DNA of 26,580 nucleotides from a virus: the IMG/VR virus record IMGVR_UViG_3300032020_000040, positions 1 to 26,580 of that record; one strand, written 5' to 3'. Shown here piece by piece: positions 6,498-13,647 of the stretch (its first letter is position 1; the number at the start of each line of letters is the position of its first letter). Below the pieces are notes generated by a model. The model was not told the DNA's origin. It saw only the letters and a program-made list of their open reading frames with translations, and did not search any database. Made by a program: the position numbers and the translations under genes.

Positions 6498-6773
6498 ATG
6501 CCACGTGGAATCTACCCCCGAAAACCGTTTACACCGGAACACACTGCCCGTCTTGGCGACGCGGCCAGGCGGTCTTGGGCAGACCCGGAGATACGGGAGA
6601 AGCGCATCAACGCGGATAAGGCGCGTTTTGCGACGCAAGCTACTCTGTATCGTGCCCTGAAGCAAGTCCTAAGAAGGCGCCCGGCGGGGTATGACCCGAA
6701 GATCGCCACGGATCGGCACTGGGTCGTCGTCACCACAGAGGACGGCGCAGACATCTACATGGGGCCATACTGA
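6498..6773 (+). CDS. Small basic protein with NUMOD3-like N-terminus (91 aa)
   Basis: A strong site, GGAAGGAG, precedes the ATG by about nine bases. The first 45 residues (FTPEHTARLGDAARR, then SWADPEIREKR) follow the pattern of nuclease-associated modular domain 3, a short DNA-binding helix found in homing endonucleases and in stand-alone phage proteins. The middle is rich in Arg and Lys (RALKQVLRRRP). The C-terminus (HWVVVTTEDGADIYMG) looks like a small beta unit. No nuclease catalytic motif is visible, so this is probably a DNA-binding accessory protein. It is the first gene after promoter copy 4 and lies one base ahead of the helix-turn-helix gene, so the two are probably made together. 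Confidence 0.65.
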   Translation: MPRGIYPRKPFTPEHTARLGDAARRSWADPEIREKRINADKARFATQATLYRALKQVLRRRPAGYDPKIATDRHWVVVTTEDGADIYMGPY

Positions 6774-6774
6774 G

Positions 6775-7539
6775 ATGAGCATCGAAGCCATAAACCACGT
6801 TATCGGGCTGAGGGGCTTAACGCCAAGCGAAAAGTGCCTGGCCTTATTGCTCGCCAACAGGCATAACGATGACCGGGGCTATGCCTGGCCCTCCATACCC
6901 CGGCTGGCCGAAGAAGCGGGTCTCACTGACCGTGGTACACAGAGAATCCTTCGGCGACTAGAGGCCAAGGGAGCCATCGCCACTGAGGAAAACAAGGGGG
7001 GCAGAGGGCATACAAACCAGTACACCTTCCCTATGCTAAAAGGCGACCGTTGTTCACCCTTTACGGCGGTAGAAAGGGTGACCGTGGGGACCGAAAGGGT
7101 GACCGTAGCGCCGCCCGAACCATTAGTAGAACCATTACTTGATGATGATCTTGGCGCGGCTTCGCCGCCCCGCCCTGACTTTTTGCCTGTCGGGGGTAAC
7201 GGTGACGGGCCGGACAAAAGGCCGCGCAGCGGCCCGAAAGGTACTCCCGTCCCGGTCGAAGCCCAGGCCGAAATCACGGGGCGGCTCATTGGCTGGGGCG
7301 TTGACCCCGGCGTTGCCGTTCAGTTGGTCTCCAAGTATGGTGTTGCCCACGTCACCGACCGTCAAGCAAAGTGGTGGGGGCAGCACAAGGATCATCCCGA
7401 TGCTGCCCGGAGTATCCCTGCGAGCCTCGTCGATGCCATCCGGCGCCCGAAGTATGACCCGGCGAAGTCACGACACCAGATAGAGCTTGAAGGCCCCGGC
7501 TGGGTGCCCTCCACAAAGCCGAGCCCTGCCGCCTCCTGA
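6775..7539 (+). CDS. Helix-turn-helix replication-type protein (254 aa)
   Basis: The N-terminal 85 residues form a winged helix of the HTH_36 type (LTPSEKCLALLLANR, WPSIPRLAEEAGLTDRG, ILRRLEAKGAI). This domain opens many phage replication initiators and replisome organisers. A low-complexity linker with repeated RVTV and a PPEPLVEPLL stretch follows, then a C-terminal helical part (WGVDPGVAVQLVSKYG). The architecture fits an initiator or helicase loader acting at the phage origin; a regulator is the alternative. I start at ATG 6775, one base after the preceding stop and at the first residue of the conserved domain; an upstream in-frame ATG at 6691 would overlap the previous gene. Iteron-like repeats lie within the linker DNA. 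Confidence 0.7.
   Translation: MSIEAINHVIGLRGLTPSEKCLALLLANRHNDDRGYAWPSIPRLAEEAGLTDRGTQRILRRLEAKGAIATEENKGGRGHTNQYTFPMLKGDRCSPFTAVERVTVGTERVTVAPPEPLVEPLLDDDLGAASPPRPDFLPVGGNGDGPDKRPRSGPKGTPVPVEAQAEITGRLIGWGVDPGVAVQLVSKYGVAHVTDRQAKWWGQHKDHPDAARSIPASLVDAIRRPKYDPAKSRHQIELEGPGWVPSTKPSPAAS
7054..7137 (+). repeat. Iteron-like repeats within the replication-type gene
   Basis: GAAAGGGTGACCGT occurs at 7072-7085 and 7093-7106 (21-base period). TCACCCTTT at 7054-7062 is the inverted form of AAAGGGTGA. GAACCATTA then occurs twice (7117-7125 and 7129-7137) in a more AT-rich patch. Initiator-internal origins, as in lambda O, have this layout, but repeated KGD/RVTV-type linkers in such proteins could also explain it. 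Confidence 0.35.
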
Positions 7540-7563
7540 AGATCTGATAAACCGCTGCGCCCA

Positions 7564-7593
7564 TTGACAATTCCCGCCTCCATCGTCTACGCT
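7564..7593 (+). promoter_or_regulatory. Phage promoter, copy 5 (portal operon)
   Basis: TTGACAAT at 7564-7571 is followed after 18 bases by TACGCT at 7588-7593. It precedes an untranslated leader of roughly 80 bases and then the portal operon. Confidence 0.6.
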
Positions 7594-7603
7594 TAGAGTG
7601 AAG

Positions 7604-7665
7604 CCTTGGGGTGTGGCGCCTTCTCCACACCTCGCCAACCTCCTTTCCTCAGCTACACCCCAGGG
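7604..7665 (+). promoter_or_regulatory. Structured leader with competing hairpins
   Basis: A local hairpin pairs GGTGTGG (7610-7616) with CCACACC (7625-7631). A longer one pairs CCTTGGGGTGT (7604-7614) with ACACCCCAGGG (7655-7665) including one G-U pair. They share bases and cannot form together. The loop of the longer one holds ACCTCCTTTC (7638-7647), identical to the 16S rRNA 3' tail. A regulatory switch is inferred, not shown. Confidence 0.4.
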
Positions 7666-7679
7666 CCACACTTACTGCG

Positions 7680-7784
7680 ATGACAAAGAGCAAGACGAAG
7701 CAAAAGGCCGAACGTAAGGCCCGGCGCCAGCCCAGAGAGACGAAGGGCGCCAAGCGTGTCGGACCCAAAGGGGGCCGCCAGTGA
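7680..7784 (+). CDS. Very basic mini-protein before portal (34 aa)
   Basis: The frame ends in GTGA, overlapping the portal start by four bases, which is the main support. The protein is almost entirely Lys, Arg, Gln and Gly (MTKSKTKQKAERKARRQP at the start, KRVGPKGGRQ at the end), with no hydrophobic core, so it should be disordered and may bind RNA or DNA. It has no clear ribosome-binding site, unlike most genes here. Its first seven codons match a tiny frame at the right end of the prophage (25049), 19 of 21 bases being identical. Function is unknown. Its main role could be translational coupling into the portal gene. Confidence 0.5.
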   Translation: MTKSKTKQKAERKARRQPRETKGAKRVGPKGGRQ

Positions 7785-9103
7785 CATCTTTCCTACGTGC
7801 TCTGTTCAACAAGGCCCCAATCGCCTATGTCCGCAATGTCGGACTGGGATTCGGCGGCATGGTTGGGACCGCCCCCAATGTTGAGGGCCTCCTAAGAACC
7901 TACGGCTCGGTTGGCACCCTGTTCGCTATCGTCAACCGGCTGGCGAATAGCACGGCCTCGATCAACTGGCACCTCTACCGGGCCGTGCAAGGCGGTGAGC
8001 CCGTTGAGGTGCTGAATCATCCCGCAAAGGATTTGTGGGATAAGCCTAACCCCTTCTACAGCCAAAACGACTTCATAGAGACGTGCCAACAGCACCTTGA
8101 CTTGGTAGGCGAGGCGTGGTGGATCATCTCTCGGAGCAGCGTGGGGTTCGGCCCGCCCCTAGAACTCTGGCCCATCCGCCCCGACAAGATGTCGCCTGTG
8201 CCTCATCCCACCGAATTCATCTCAGGCTACCTCTACTGCAACGGCGGGGAGCCCGTCCCCTTCAAGCTCGAAGACGTTATCTGCCTCAAGAGTCCTAACC
8301 CCCTTGACCCCTACCGTGGCATCGGGCCGGTGCAGAGCATCTTGACCGACATCGACGCCGAAAGATTCAGTGCCGCGTGGAATGCTAACTTCTTCCGCAA
8401 CTCCGCCGAGCCCGGAGGCATCATTCAGGTAGACAAGAAGCTCTCCGACGATGAGTTCAATGAGATGTGCCTACGGTGGAAGGAGCAGCATCAAGGTGTT
8501 CAGAATGCCCACCGGGTAGCCGTGCTAGAGCAGGCCACGTGGGTGGACCGCAAATACACACAGCGCGATATGCAGTTTGCGCTTCTCCGAGAGACTAATA
8601 GGGAGATCATCCGGGAGGCTTTCGGCTTCCCGAAGCCCCTTTTGGGCACTACTACGGATGTGAACCGGGCCAACGCAGAGGCGGCAGAGGTTGTATTCGC
8701 CCGCTGGTGCGTCCGGCCCCGCCTAGAAAAGATCAAGATGGCCCTCAATGAGAAGCTCTTACCCCTGTTCGGCACGAGCGGGAAGGGCCTTTACTTCGAT
8801 TACGAAGACCCAACGCCCCAAGATAGAGCCCAGGACACCACCGAAATGACGGCAAAGGCCACTGCTCTCGTGTCTTTAGTGGGCGCTGGGTTTGATCCGG
8901 TTGAGGTCTGCCAGATGCTTGACCTCCCGGAGCTCACCCACACCGCCCCTGCCCCGGCGCCGTCGCCCTTCCCGCAAAACAGATTCCGGGGAAAGGTTGA
9001 CCCCGTGCAGCAGGCGCAGAAGCGGATAGAGCGCAACTGGTCCGACCGACTCGATACCGAACAGGCCAGTCTACAGAGGTTCGTCGATGATCGGGCCGGA
9101 TGA
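7781..9103 (+). CDS. Portal protein, HK97 family
   Basis: This 440-residue protein forms the ring at the capsid vertex through which DNA enters and to which the connector binds. Typical features are the N-terminal SVGTLFAIVNRLANS helix, LWDKPNPFYSQNDF, VICLKSPNP with the following YRGIGPVQS, and ANAEAAEVVFARWCVRPRLEKI near residue 310. The proline/alanine-rich stretch APAPAPSPFPQNRF near residue 390 marks the start of the variable C-terminal tail. I accept the GTG start because it is coupled by GTGA to the preceding mini-gene and the protein begins at the expected place. It overlaps the MuF-like gene by 17 bases, the usual portal-MuF order. Confidence 0.93.
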   Translation: MTSFLRALFNKAPIAYVRNVGLGFGGMVGTAPNVEGLLRTYGSVGTLFAIVNRLANSTASINWHLYRAVQGGEPVEVLNHPAKDLWDKPNPFYSQNDFIETCQQHLDLVGEAWWIISRSSVGFGPPLELWPIRPDKMSPVPHPTEFISGYLYCNGGEPVPFKLEDVICLKSPNPLDPYRGIGPVQSILTDIDAERFSAAWNANFFRNSAEPGGIIQVDKKLSDDEFNEMCLRWKEQHQGVQNAHRVAVLEQATWVDRKYTQRDMQFALLRETNREIIREAFGFPKPLLGTTTDVNRANAEAAEVVFARWCVRPRLEKIKMALNEKLLPLFGTSGKGLYFDYEDPTPQDRAQDTTEMTAKATALVSLVGAGFDPVEVCQMLDLPELTHTAPAPAPSPFPQNRFRGKVDPVQQAQKRIERNWSDRLDTEQASLQRFVDDRAG

Positions 9104-9653
9104 CATCGATCACTGGCTCTCTCAGAGGGATTGGGCCACCCTCTACGGCGCCGATGTAGAGGCCGAGTTCGCTGATCTCTTCCATGCGGTTCTCGTTCGA
9201 GAGGGCGTCGCCGACGGCCAAGCGCATCTTTTGGCTGCAAAGTACGCCGAACAGCGAACCGGCGACTTGATCCGTGGGCTGGAAGACACCACCATAACCA
9301 ACCTGCGCGGTCTAGTCTCTCAGGCCATCGGCCGCGGCGATAGTCTGGGGGCTCTCAAGAAGGCCATCCGCGAGGACCAGACCTTCAGCCCCCGCCGGGC
9401 GGAGACGGTGGCCAGAACGGAGACGGCAACGGCGCTCGGCCAGGGCAAGCGTGCTGCGGCTGTTGATCAGGGCCGGGATCAGAAGATGTGGCAGGCCAAC
9501 CCCGACGCCTGTGCCGACTGCCAGGAGAACGAGACCGGCGACTGGCTACCGATAGACGAGAGCTTCCCTTCCGGCGATGACACCATCCCGGCGCACCCAA
9601 ACTGTGAGTGTGCGGTTCAGTATCGTACGGCGGCATTACACGAGGAAGATTGA
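9087..9653 (+). CDS. MuF-like minor head protein
   Basis: This 188-residue protein lies directly after the portal and overlaps it by 17 bases. The second half has the phage Mu gpF-type head morphogenesis signature: ARTETATALGQGK, then MWQANPDACADCQ, and a terminal HPNCECAV, where the Cys and His residues probably bind zinc. The N-terminal half is helical (FADLFHAVLVREGVADG, LRGLVSQAIGRGDSL). Such proteins are packaged in few copies inside or near the portal and help head assembly or DNA injection. The protein is shorter than Mu gpF and has no C-terminal toxin domain. Its stop shares a base with the next start (TGATG). Confidence 0.85.
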   Translation: MIGPDDIDHWLSQRDWATLYGADVEAEFADLFHAVLVREGVADGQAHLLAAKYAEQRTGDLIRGLEDTTITNLRGLVSQAIGRGDSLGALKKAIREDQTFSPRRAETVARTETATALGQGKRAAAVDQGRDQKMWQANPDACADCQENETGDWLPIDESFPSGDDTIPAHPNCECAVQYRTAALHEED

Positions 9654-9943
9654 TGCCTGAGTCAAGCTTTCCGCCAATGGGCCCCCCGAACGGCGAGCGC
9701 GTGACTAACGCCGTGCTTTACAAGGCCCTCTACGATTTTCAGGGCCGGATGCTAGAGCAGTTTAGGTCCATCGATGACCACTTCACAAGCATTGCAGAGC
9801 GGGCCTGTATTGGCGAACGCGCCCTTGCAGCCCATGAAGGTCAGTTTCACCCCGGCGCAAAGACTACCGGCGGGGTGCTGGCAGCGGCCTTTGCCAGCGC
9901 GGTTGCCTTCCTTGTCGAGGTATTCCGGCGCTTGCATGTCTAG
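9653..9943 (+). CDS. Small protein with C-terminal membrane helix (96 aa)
   Basis: The start at 9653 overlaps the previous stop (TGATG); in-frame codons upstream would lie inside the MuF-like gene. Residues 1-60 are hydrophilic and helical (LYDFQGRMLEQFRSIDDHF). Residues about 71-90 form one hydrophobic segment (GGVLAAAFASAVAFLVEVF) followed by a short basic end. A coiled N-terminus plus one C-terminal membrane helix is the layout of XhlA-like lysis proteins and of several phage membrane proteins of unknown role. Together with the two-helix protein at 6255 it is one of two holin-type candidates, but neither sits beside an endolysin. Promoter copy 6 follows at once. Confidence 0.65.
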   Translation: MPESSFPPMGPPNGERVTNAVLYKALYDFQGRMLEQFRSIDDHFTSIAERACIGERALAAHEGQFHPGAKTTGGVLAAAFASAVAFLVEVFRRLHV

Positions 9944-9945
9944 GG

Positions 9946-9975
9946 TTGACAATCGGGCGCCCAACGTGCGATCCT
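9946..9975 (+). promoter_or_regulatory. Phage promoter, copy 6 (capsid and tail operon)
   Basis: TTGACAAT at 9946-9953 starts two bases after the previous stop codon and is followed after 18 bases by GATCCT at 9970-9975. It is the last copy, with about 15 kb of structural genes downstream and no further copy. Confidence 0.6.
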
Positions 9976-9999
9976 AAATGAGAAGGGGCATACACTGAA

Positions 10000-10827
10000 A
10001 TGCCAATCCCTTCACCCCGCAAGGATGAGGACAAAGAGGACTTCATCGACCGCTGCATGACCTCAGACGTGATGAAGCGGGAATACCCTAAGAGCAACCA
10101 GCGTTGGGCCGTCTGCCAGGGCCAGTGGGAGAAGAAGAACGACGTGAAAGCCTCCTGGTACAAGGTTGAAAACCGGACTGAGGCCGAGGCCGACATCTAT
10201 CTCCTGGACGAGATCGGCGGCTTTGGCGTCACGGCGGGCGACTTCATCCGTGATCTCAAGAGCATCAAGGCTCGCCGGATCAACCTCCACATCAACAGCC
10301 CCGGCGGAGATGTGTTTGAGGGAATCACGATCTACACCGCGCTGAAGCAAAACCGCGCCGAGATCATAACCCGCGTGGACGGCCTGGCCGCGAGTGCTGC
10401 CTCAGTTGTGGCAATGGCGGGCGAGCGAGTCATCATGGCGCCCCATACTTATTTCATGATTCACCCTGCTCAGGGGCTCACCATCGGCAACGCCGAAGAT
10501 CACCGCAAAATGGGCGACCTGCTCGACATGATGACCGGCAACATCGCCGACGTGTACGCAGAGAAGGCGGGCGGTACGCAGGACGAGTGGAAAGAGCGGA
10601 TGATCGCTGAGTCCTGGTACGGCGCGGAAGAGGCCGTAGCTATCGGCCTGGCTGATGAGGTGGGCGACGGCGAGGGCCAAATCAGTAACTCGCTCGACTT
10701 GAGCCGGTTCAAGAATGTCCCGGCGGCATTGCTGGCAAGGCTGCAGGCATCAGAAGACGAAGAGGAGGAAGCCCCTCCCATTGACTATGCGGCTCTGTTC
10801 GCAGAGGCCGTAGAAGGAGTGTTGTAA
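10000..10827 (+). CDS. Prohead protease, ClpP-like (S14/S49 clan)
   Basis: This 275-residue serine protease matures the capsid. Residues 1-50 form a separate N-terminal module (DFIDRCMTSDV, YPKSNQRWAVCQGQWE) seen attached to various phage head proteins. The ClpP-like domain starts near residue 60: INSPGGDVFEG forms the oxyanion strand, Ser132 in DGLAASAAS is the probable nucleophile, and His155 in MIHPAQG the base. The acidic C-terminus (EDEEEEAPP) may act as a scaffold or capsid-binding tail. It lies directly upstream of the capsid gene, with a TAATG overlap, the standard HK97-type order. A purine-rich GAAGGGG lies 12-15 bases before the ATG. Confidence 0.92.
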   Translation: MPIPSPRKDEDKEDFIDRCMTSDVMKREYPKSNQRWAVCQGQWEKKNDVKASWYKVENRTEAEADIYLLDEIGGFGVTAGDFIRDLKSIKARRINLHINSPGGDVFEGITIYTALKQNRAEIITRVDGLAASAASVVAMAGERVIMAPHTYFMIHPAQGLTIGNAEDHRKMGDLLDMMTGNIADVYAEKAGGTQDEWKERMIAESWYGAEEAVAIGLADEVGDGEGQISNSLDLSRFKNVPAALLARLQASEDEEEEAPPIDYAALFAEAVEGVL

Positions 10828-12131
10828 TGTCCAAGCCCAAGGCAATTCCCGAAACGTCGGAGGGACTAACCGAGTTGCTCTCTGACGATAAGCGGCGCGA
10901 AGAGGTCTTCGGCAACGCCGAGAGCACCAAGGAGTTCTTGGCGAGCTACGTCAAGGCCACCAACAAGGCGGGAGAAGTCGCCAAGCTCGTGAGCGAAGAG
11001 GTCAATAGGGGCCTTGTCGCTGCGCTCAAGGAGTACGGAGTCAACCGCCCGAACATGGTCTTTGACACCCACAAGGGTACCGCCTACAACCCGAAGGCCA
11101 TCGGCGCCAAAGTCGATGCGCTGTTCCCCGACGCAGGCGACTACCTTCAGGCCATCTGGCACAAACATCTCAACACCCGGCCGGACCCCCGTATTGTAGA
11201 GCTTCAGAACTACTCGGAGGCGGTGCCGGACGCCGGGGGCTTCCTGGTGCCAGAGACCCTACGTAGTGAAATCCTACGCATCTCTCTTGAAGCGGGCATC
11301 GTGCGCCCGCGTGCCCGCATCATCCCGATGGACAGCTTGCGTGTGCCGCTACCGGCCATCGATAGCACCACCAACGTAGGCTCCGTCTACGGCGGTATCG
11401 TCGTCTACTGGACGCCTGAGAGCGGCACCATCGCCCTCAACGACGCCAAGTTCAGCCGTGTGGTCTTGGAAGCCCGGAAGTTGACCGGCGCGTTTGTCGT
11501 ACCGAACGAGCTACTTCAGGACTCGATCGTGAGCTTCGCGGCCTTCGTCAACACCCTGCTCCCGGAGGCCCTTTCCTTCGCTGAGGACATCGCGTTCCTC
11601 AACGGGTCAGGCGTCGGCGAGCCCCAGGGTATCCTGAATAGCCCGGCCTGCGTGGTCGTGGCTAAGGAAGCCGCTCAGGTTGCCAACACAATCGTCTGGC
11701 AGAACATCGTAAAGCTCTATGCCCGGATGCTCCCGGCCTCACTGGGCAGGGGGGTCTGGCTTGCCAGCATCGACACGTTCCCTCAGCTCGCGACAATGGC
11801 TCTGGCCGTCGGCGCAGGCGGGTCCGCTATCTGGCTCAACAATGGCGTGGTTGGTCCCCCGATGACCATTCTGGGCCGCCCGGTCATCTTCACAGAGAAA
11901 GTTCCGGCGCTAGGCTGCCAGGGTCAGATTGCTTTCTTGGACCTGGGCTTCTACCTGATCGGCGACCGCCAGGTTATGACGGCTAGTTCCAGCGAGCACA
12001 TCCGGTTCCAGCAGGACGAAACCATGTACAAAGTCATCCAGCGGGTCGATGGTCGCGGCTGGGTCCAGCACGACATCACCCCCGCAAACGGCGGCGCCGC
12101 GCTTAGTCCATTCGTCCTACTGGCGGCATAG
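10827..12131 (+). CDS. Major capsid protein, HK97 fold
   Basis: This 434-residue protein forms the icosahedral shell. Residues 1 to about 115 are charged and helical, which fits the delta (scaffold) domain removed by the upstream protease. The mature fold begins near VPDAGGFLVPETLRSEIL and continues with SIVSFAAFVNTLLPEAL and the P-domain hallmark FLNGSGVGEPQGIL. The C-terminal half has VWLASIDTFPQLATMA, ILGRPVIFTEKVPALG and AFLDLGFYLIGDR, all typical of this family. Length, position after the protease and these motifs make the assignment firm. I cannot place the cleavage site exactly. The gene is followed by two strong hairpins rather than by a coupled start, which would separate its expression from the next gene. 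Confidence 0.95.
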   Translation: MSKPKAIPETSEGLTELLSDDKRREEVFGNAESTKEFLASYVKATNKAGEVAKLVSEEVNRGLVAALKEYGVNRPNMVFDTHKGTAYNPKAIGAKVDALFPDAGDYLQAIWHKHLNTRPDPRIVELQNYSEAVPDAGGFLVPETLRSEILRISLEAGIVRPRARIIPMDSLRVPLPAIDSTTNVGSVYGGIVVYWTPESGTIALNDAKFSRVVLEARKLTGAFVVPNELLQDSIVSFAAFVNTLLPEALSFAEDIAFLNGSGVGEPQGILNSPACVVVAKEAAQVANTIVWQNIVKLYARMLPASLGRGVWLASIDTFPQLATMALAVGAGGSAIWLNNGVVGPPMTILGRPVIFTEKVPALGCQGQIAFLDLGFYLIGDRQVMTASSSEHIRFQQDETMYKVIQRVDGRGWVQHDITPANGGAALSPFVLLAA

Positions 12132-12141
12132 ACCATAATCC

Positions 12142-12210
12142 GCCTGGGGATAGCATTCAAACCCTGTCCCCAGGCTAGGCCCATCGGGGCATTGAAACCC
12201 CCCAATGGGC
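12142..12210 (+). terminator. Tandem hairpins after the capsid gene
   Basis: Stem 1 pairs GCCTGGGGATAG (12142-12153) with CTGTCCCCAGGC (12164-12175), 12 pairs with one G-U and a 10-base loop. Stem 2 pairs GCCCAT (12179-12184) with ATGGGC (12205-12210) and an inner GGGG/CCCC. There is no U tract. They may stabilise or attenuate the capsid message. Confidence 0.55.
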
Positions 12211-12228
12211 GGGAAAGAGGAAAAGAAC

Positions 12229-12735
12229 ATGCAAAGACTCGGATTCGATTATGACCTGGTGCCGTGTTGCACCCCAGTTGACGGTACTGGCGGCCCCGAA
12301 CTGTGCGCCAGAGTGTCCCTCAAGGACTGTGAAGGCGTCGATTTCGTGCTCTATAAGGGCGCGGGCACTGCGGGCCAGGACCCCGTAGTAGACGTTCAGC
12401 AGGCCAATGCCGCCAGTGGCGGCGCGGCTAAGGACCTCGATTGCATCGCCCGCTTCTTCACGAAGAAGGAAGCCACCCTGGACGGCGACGAGTTGTGGGT
12501 GGAGACCGTGCAGACCAAGGCGAGCGAGATCACCGTTGATACCGATCTCGCCGAGGTGGAGGCCATGCAGGTCTACCACGTCGATGCTGCCGATCTGGAC
12601 ATGGCCGGTGGCTACTACTGGGCCTTCATCACCATCGCGGACTTTGCCAACACACAGTTGGTCAGCGTCTTTGCGGTTCGCACCGGCCTACTCGTCCAGC
12701 GGAAGCCGTCGAACCTTCGCAACCCTAACGCATAG
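12229..12735 (+). CDS. Hypothetical structural protein, decoration-like (168 aa)
   Basis: I start at ATG 12229, preceded by AGAGG eight to twelve bases upstream; an in-frame ATG at 12205 lies inside a hairpin. The protein is predicted to be beta-rich (VDFVLYKGAG, ITVDTDLAEVEAMQVYHVDAA, YYWAFITIADF), acidic, and lacks signal peptide or membrane segments. The position directly after the capsid gene is where decoration or head-stabilising proteins usually lie. Three cysteines sit near the N-terminus (VPCCTP and LCARVS). No family is recognised with certainty. Hairpins on both sides isolate it from its neighbours, consistent with a highly expressed single cistron, which would fit a decoration protein. 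Confidence 0.7.
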   Translation: MQRLGFDYDLVPCCTPVDGTGGPELCARVSLKDCEGVDFVLYKGAGTAGQDPVVDVQQANAASGGAAKDLDCIARFFTKKEATLDGDELWVETVQTKASEITVDTDLAEVEAMQVYHVDAADLDMAGGYYWAFITIADFANTQLVSVFAVRTGLLVQRKPSNLRNPNA

Positions 12736-12742
12736 TCGGACT

Positions 12743-12781
12743 CAGGTGGGGGGCCTTTACAACCGATAGGCTCCCCACCTG
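12743..12781 (+). terminator. Hairpin after the decoration-like gene
   Basis: CAGGTGGGG (12743-12751) pairs perfectly with CCCCACCTG (12773-12781); a 21-base loop can pair further (GGCCT with AGGCT). No U tract follows. It lies between a stop and the next ribosome-binding site, so it may attenuate transcription or protect a 3' end. Confidence 0.5.
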
Positions 12782-12796
12782 CCTAGAGGTGAAACA

Positions 12797-13063
12797 ATGG
12801 CCTACATTCAGACGTACACGGCTCACCGCCTCCATGCTGAAATCGTCGCTGGCCAGAACGAAGGCGTTGATACCACGATCCCCGTGGCCGGTATCGCTAT
12901 AGGCGACAAGGTTGTGGCCGTGTGTATGCTCAGCGCCGCTTATCTTGTGGGCGAGTGGCGCAACGATGACTTCAGCGCCCACACCGGCGACATACACGTT
13001 GAGGCCCATGCCCAGGACACCACAGGTGGCTTCTACCTGATCGTCTGGGAGGACCTGACCTAA
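12797..13063 (+). CDS. Hypothetical phage structural protein (88 aa)
   Basis: AGAGGTGAAACA precedes the ATG, a good ribosome-binding site. The protein is probably an all-beta unit (IPVAGIAIGDKVVAVCML, GFYLIVWEDL), without signal peptide or membrane segments. It lies in the head block between the decoration-like gene and a larger beta protein, one base ahead of the latter, so the two are likely co-translated. Similar small beta proteins follow capsid genes in many phages and may be head fibre or surface components. I do not recognise a family and give no function. Confidence 0.65.
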   Translation: MAYIQTYTAHRLHAEIVAGQNEGVDTTIPVAGIAIGDKVVAVCMLSAAYLVGEWRNDDFSAHTGDIHVEAHAQDTTGGFYLIVWEDLT

Positions 13064-13064
13064 G

Positions 13065-13646
13065 ATGACCGCCGTTTTCGTTGCCGCGATCCATAACTAC
13101 ATGGGGCTTTCCACCGACGGTAAGCCGACGGCGGGCGTGCCTGCCGGGTCACACTTCGTAGAGACCGACACGGGCGCGACCTACACCTTCGATGGCACGG
13201 CCACCTGGTCAATCGACATCGGCGAGTACCTTGCCCACAAGAGCATCACCTTCACTGGCGCCGCTGGGCTGGGTCAGGCAGGCAACGTGCCGCTATTCAC
13301 GGTCACGGGCGAGGTCGAAATCCTCCGAATCGTGCCCTACATTGTGGCTAGTCTGACCGCTGCTGGTGCGGAAGACCCTCTGCTGTCGCTCGGAGTCACC
13401 AACGCGGTGGCGCTGTTCATTGCTAACACGCCCATCCTTGACCTAGACACCGGGGAGTTCTGGACGGAAGCGACAGGCGCAGGCATCGCTAATTCGGGTA
13501 TCGCCATCCCAGAGGCCCTCGTATGCATCGCCATCACGAGCAATATCGTGGGCACGGCGGTCAACCATGACATCACCGGCGGCACGCTCCGGCTCGACAT
13601 CTACTGGCGGCCCTTGAGTGCCGATGGCAAGTTGGTGCCGGTCTAA
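13065..13646 (+). CDS. Hypothetical head-surface-like protein (193 aa)
   Basis: This protein starts with a motif common in phage head or tail fibre proteins, in which a value is supplied and visualised as a labelled attribute: GVPAGSHFVETDTGATYTFDG, seen here as GVPAGSHFVETDTG and ATYTFDGTATWSI. The rest is predicted beta-rich and hydrophobic (FTVTGEVEILRIVPYIVASL, LFIANTPILDLDTGEFW). It has no signal peptide or catalytic motif. The start is one base after the preceding stop (TAA-g-ATG). Position after the capsid suggests a decoration or head fibre component. The next gene starts one base after its stop. Confidence 0.65.
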   Translation: MTAVFVAAIHNYMGLSTDGKPTAGVPAGSHFVETDTGATYTFDGTATWSIDIGEYLAHKSITFTGAAGLGQAGNVPLFTVTGEVEILRIVPYIVASLTAAGAEDPLLSLGVTNAVALFIANTPILDLDTGEFWTEATGAGIANSGIAIPEALVCIAITSNIVGTAVNHDITGGTLRLDIYWRPLSADGKLVPV

Positions 13647-13647
13647 C

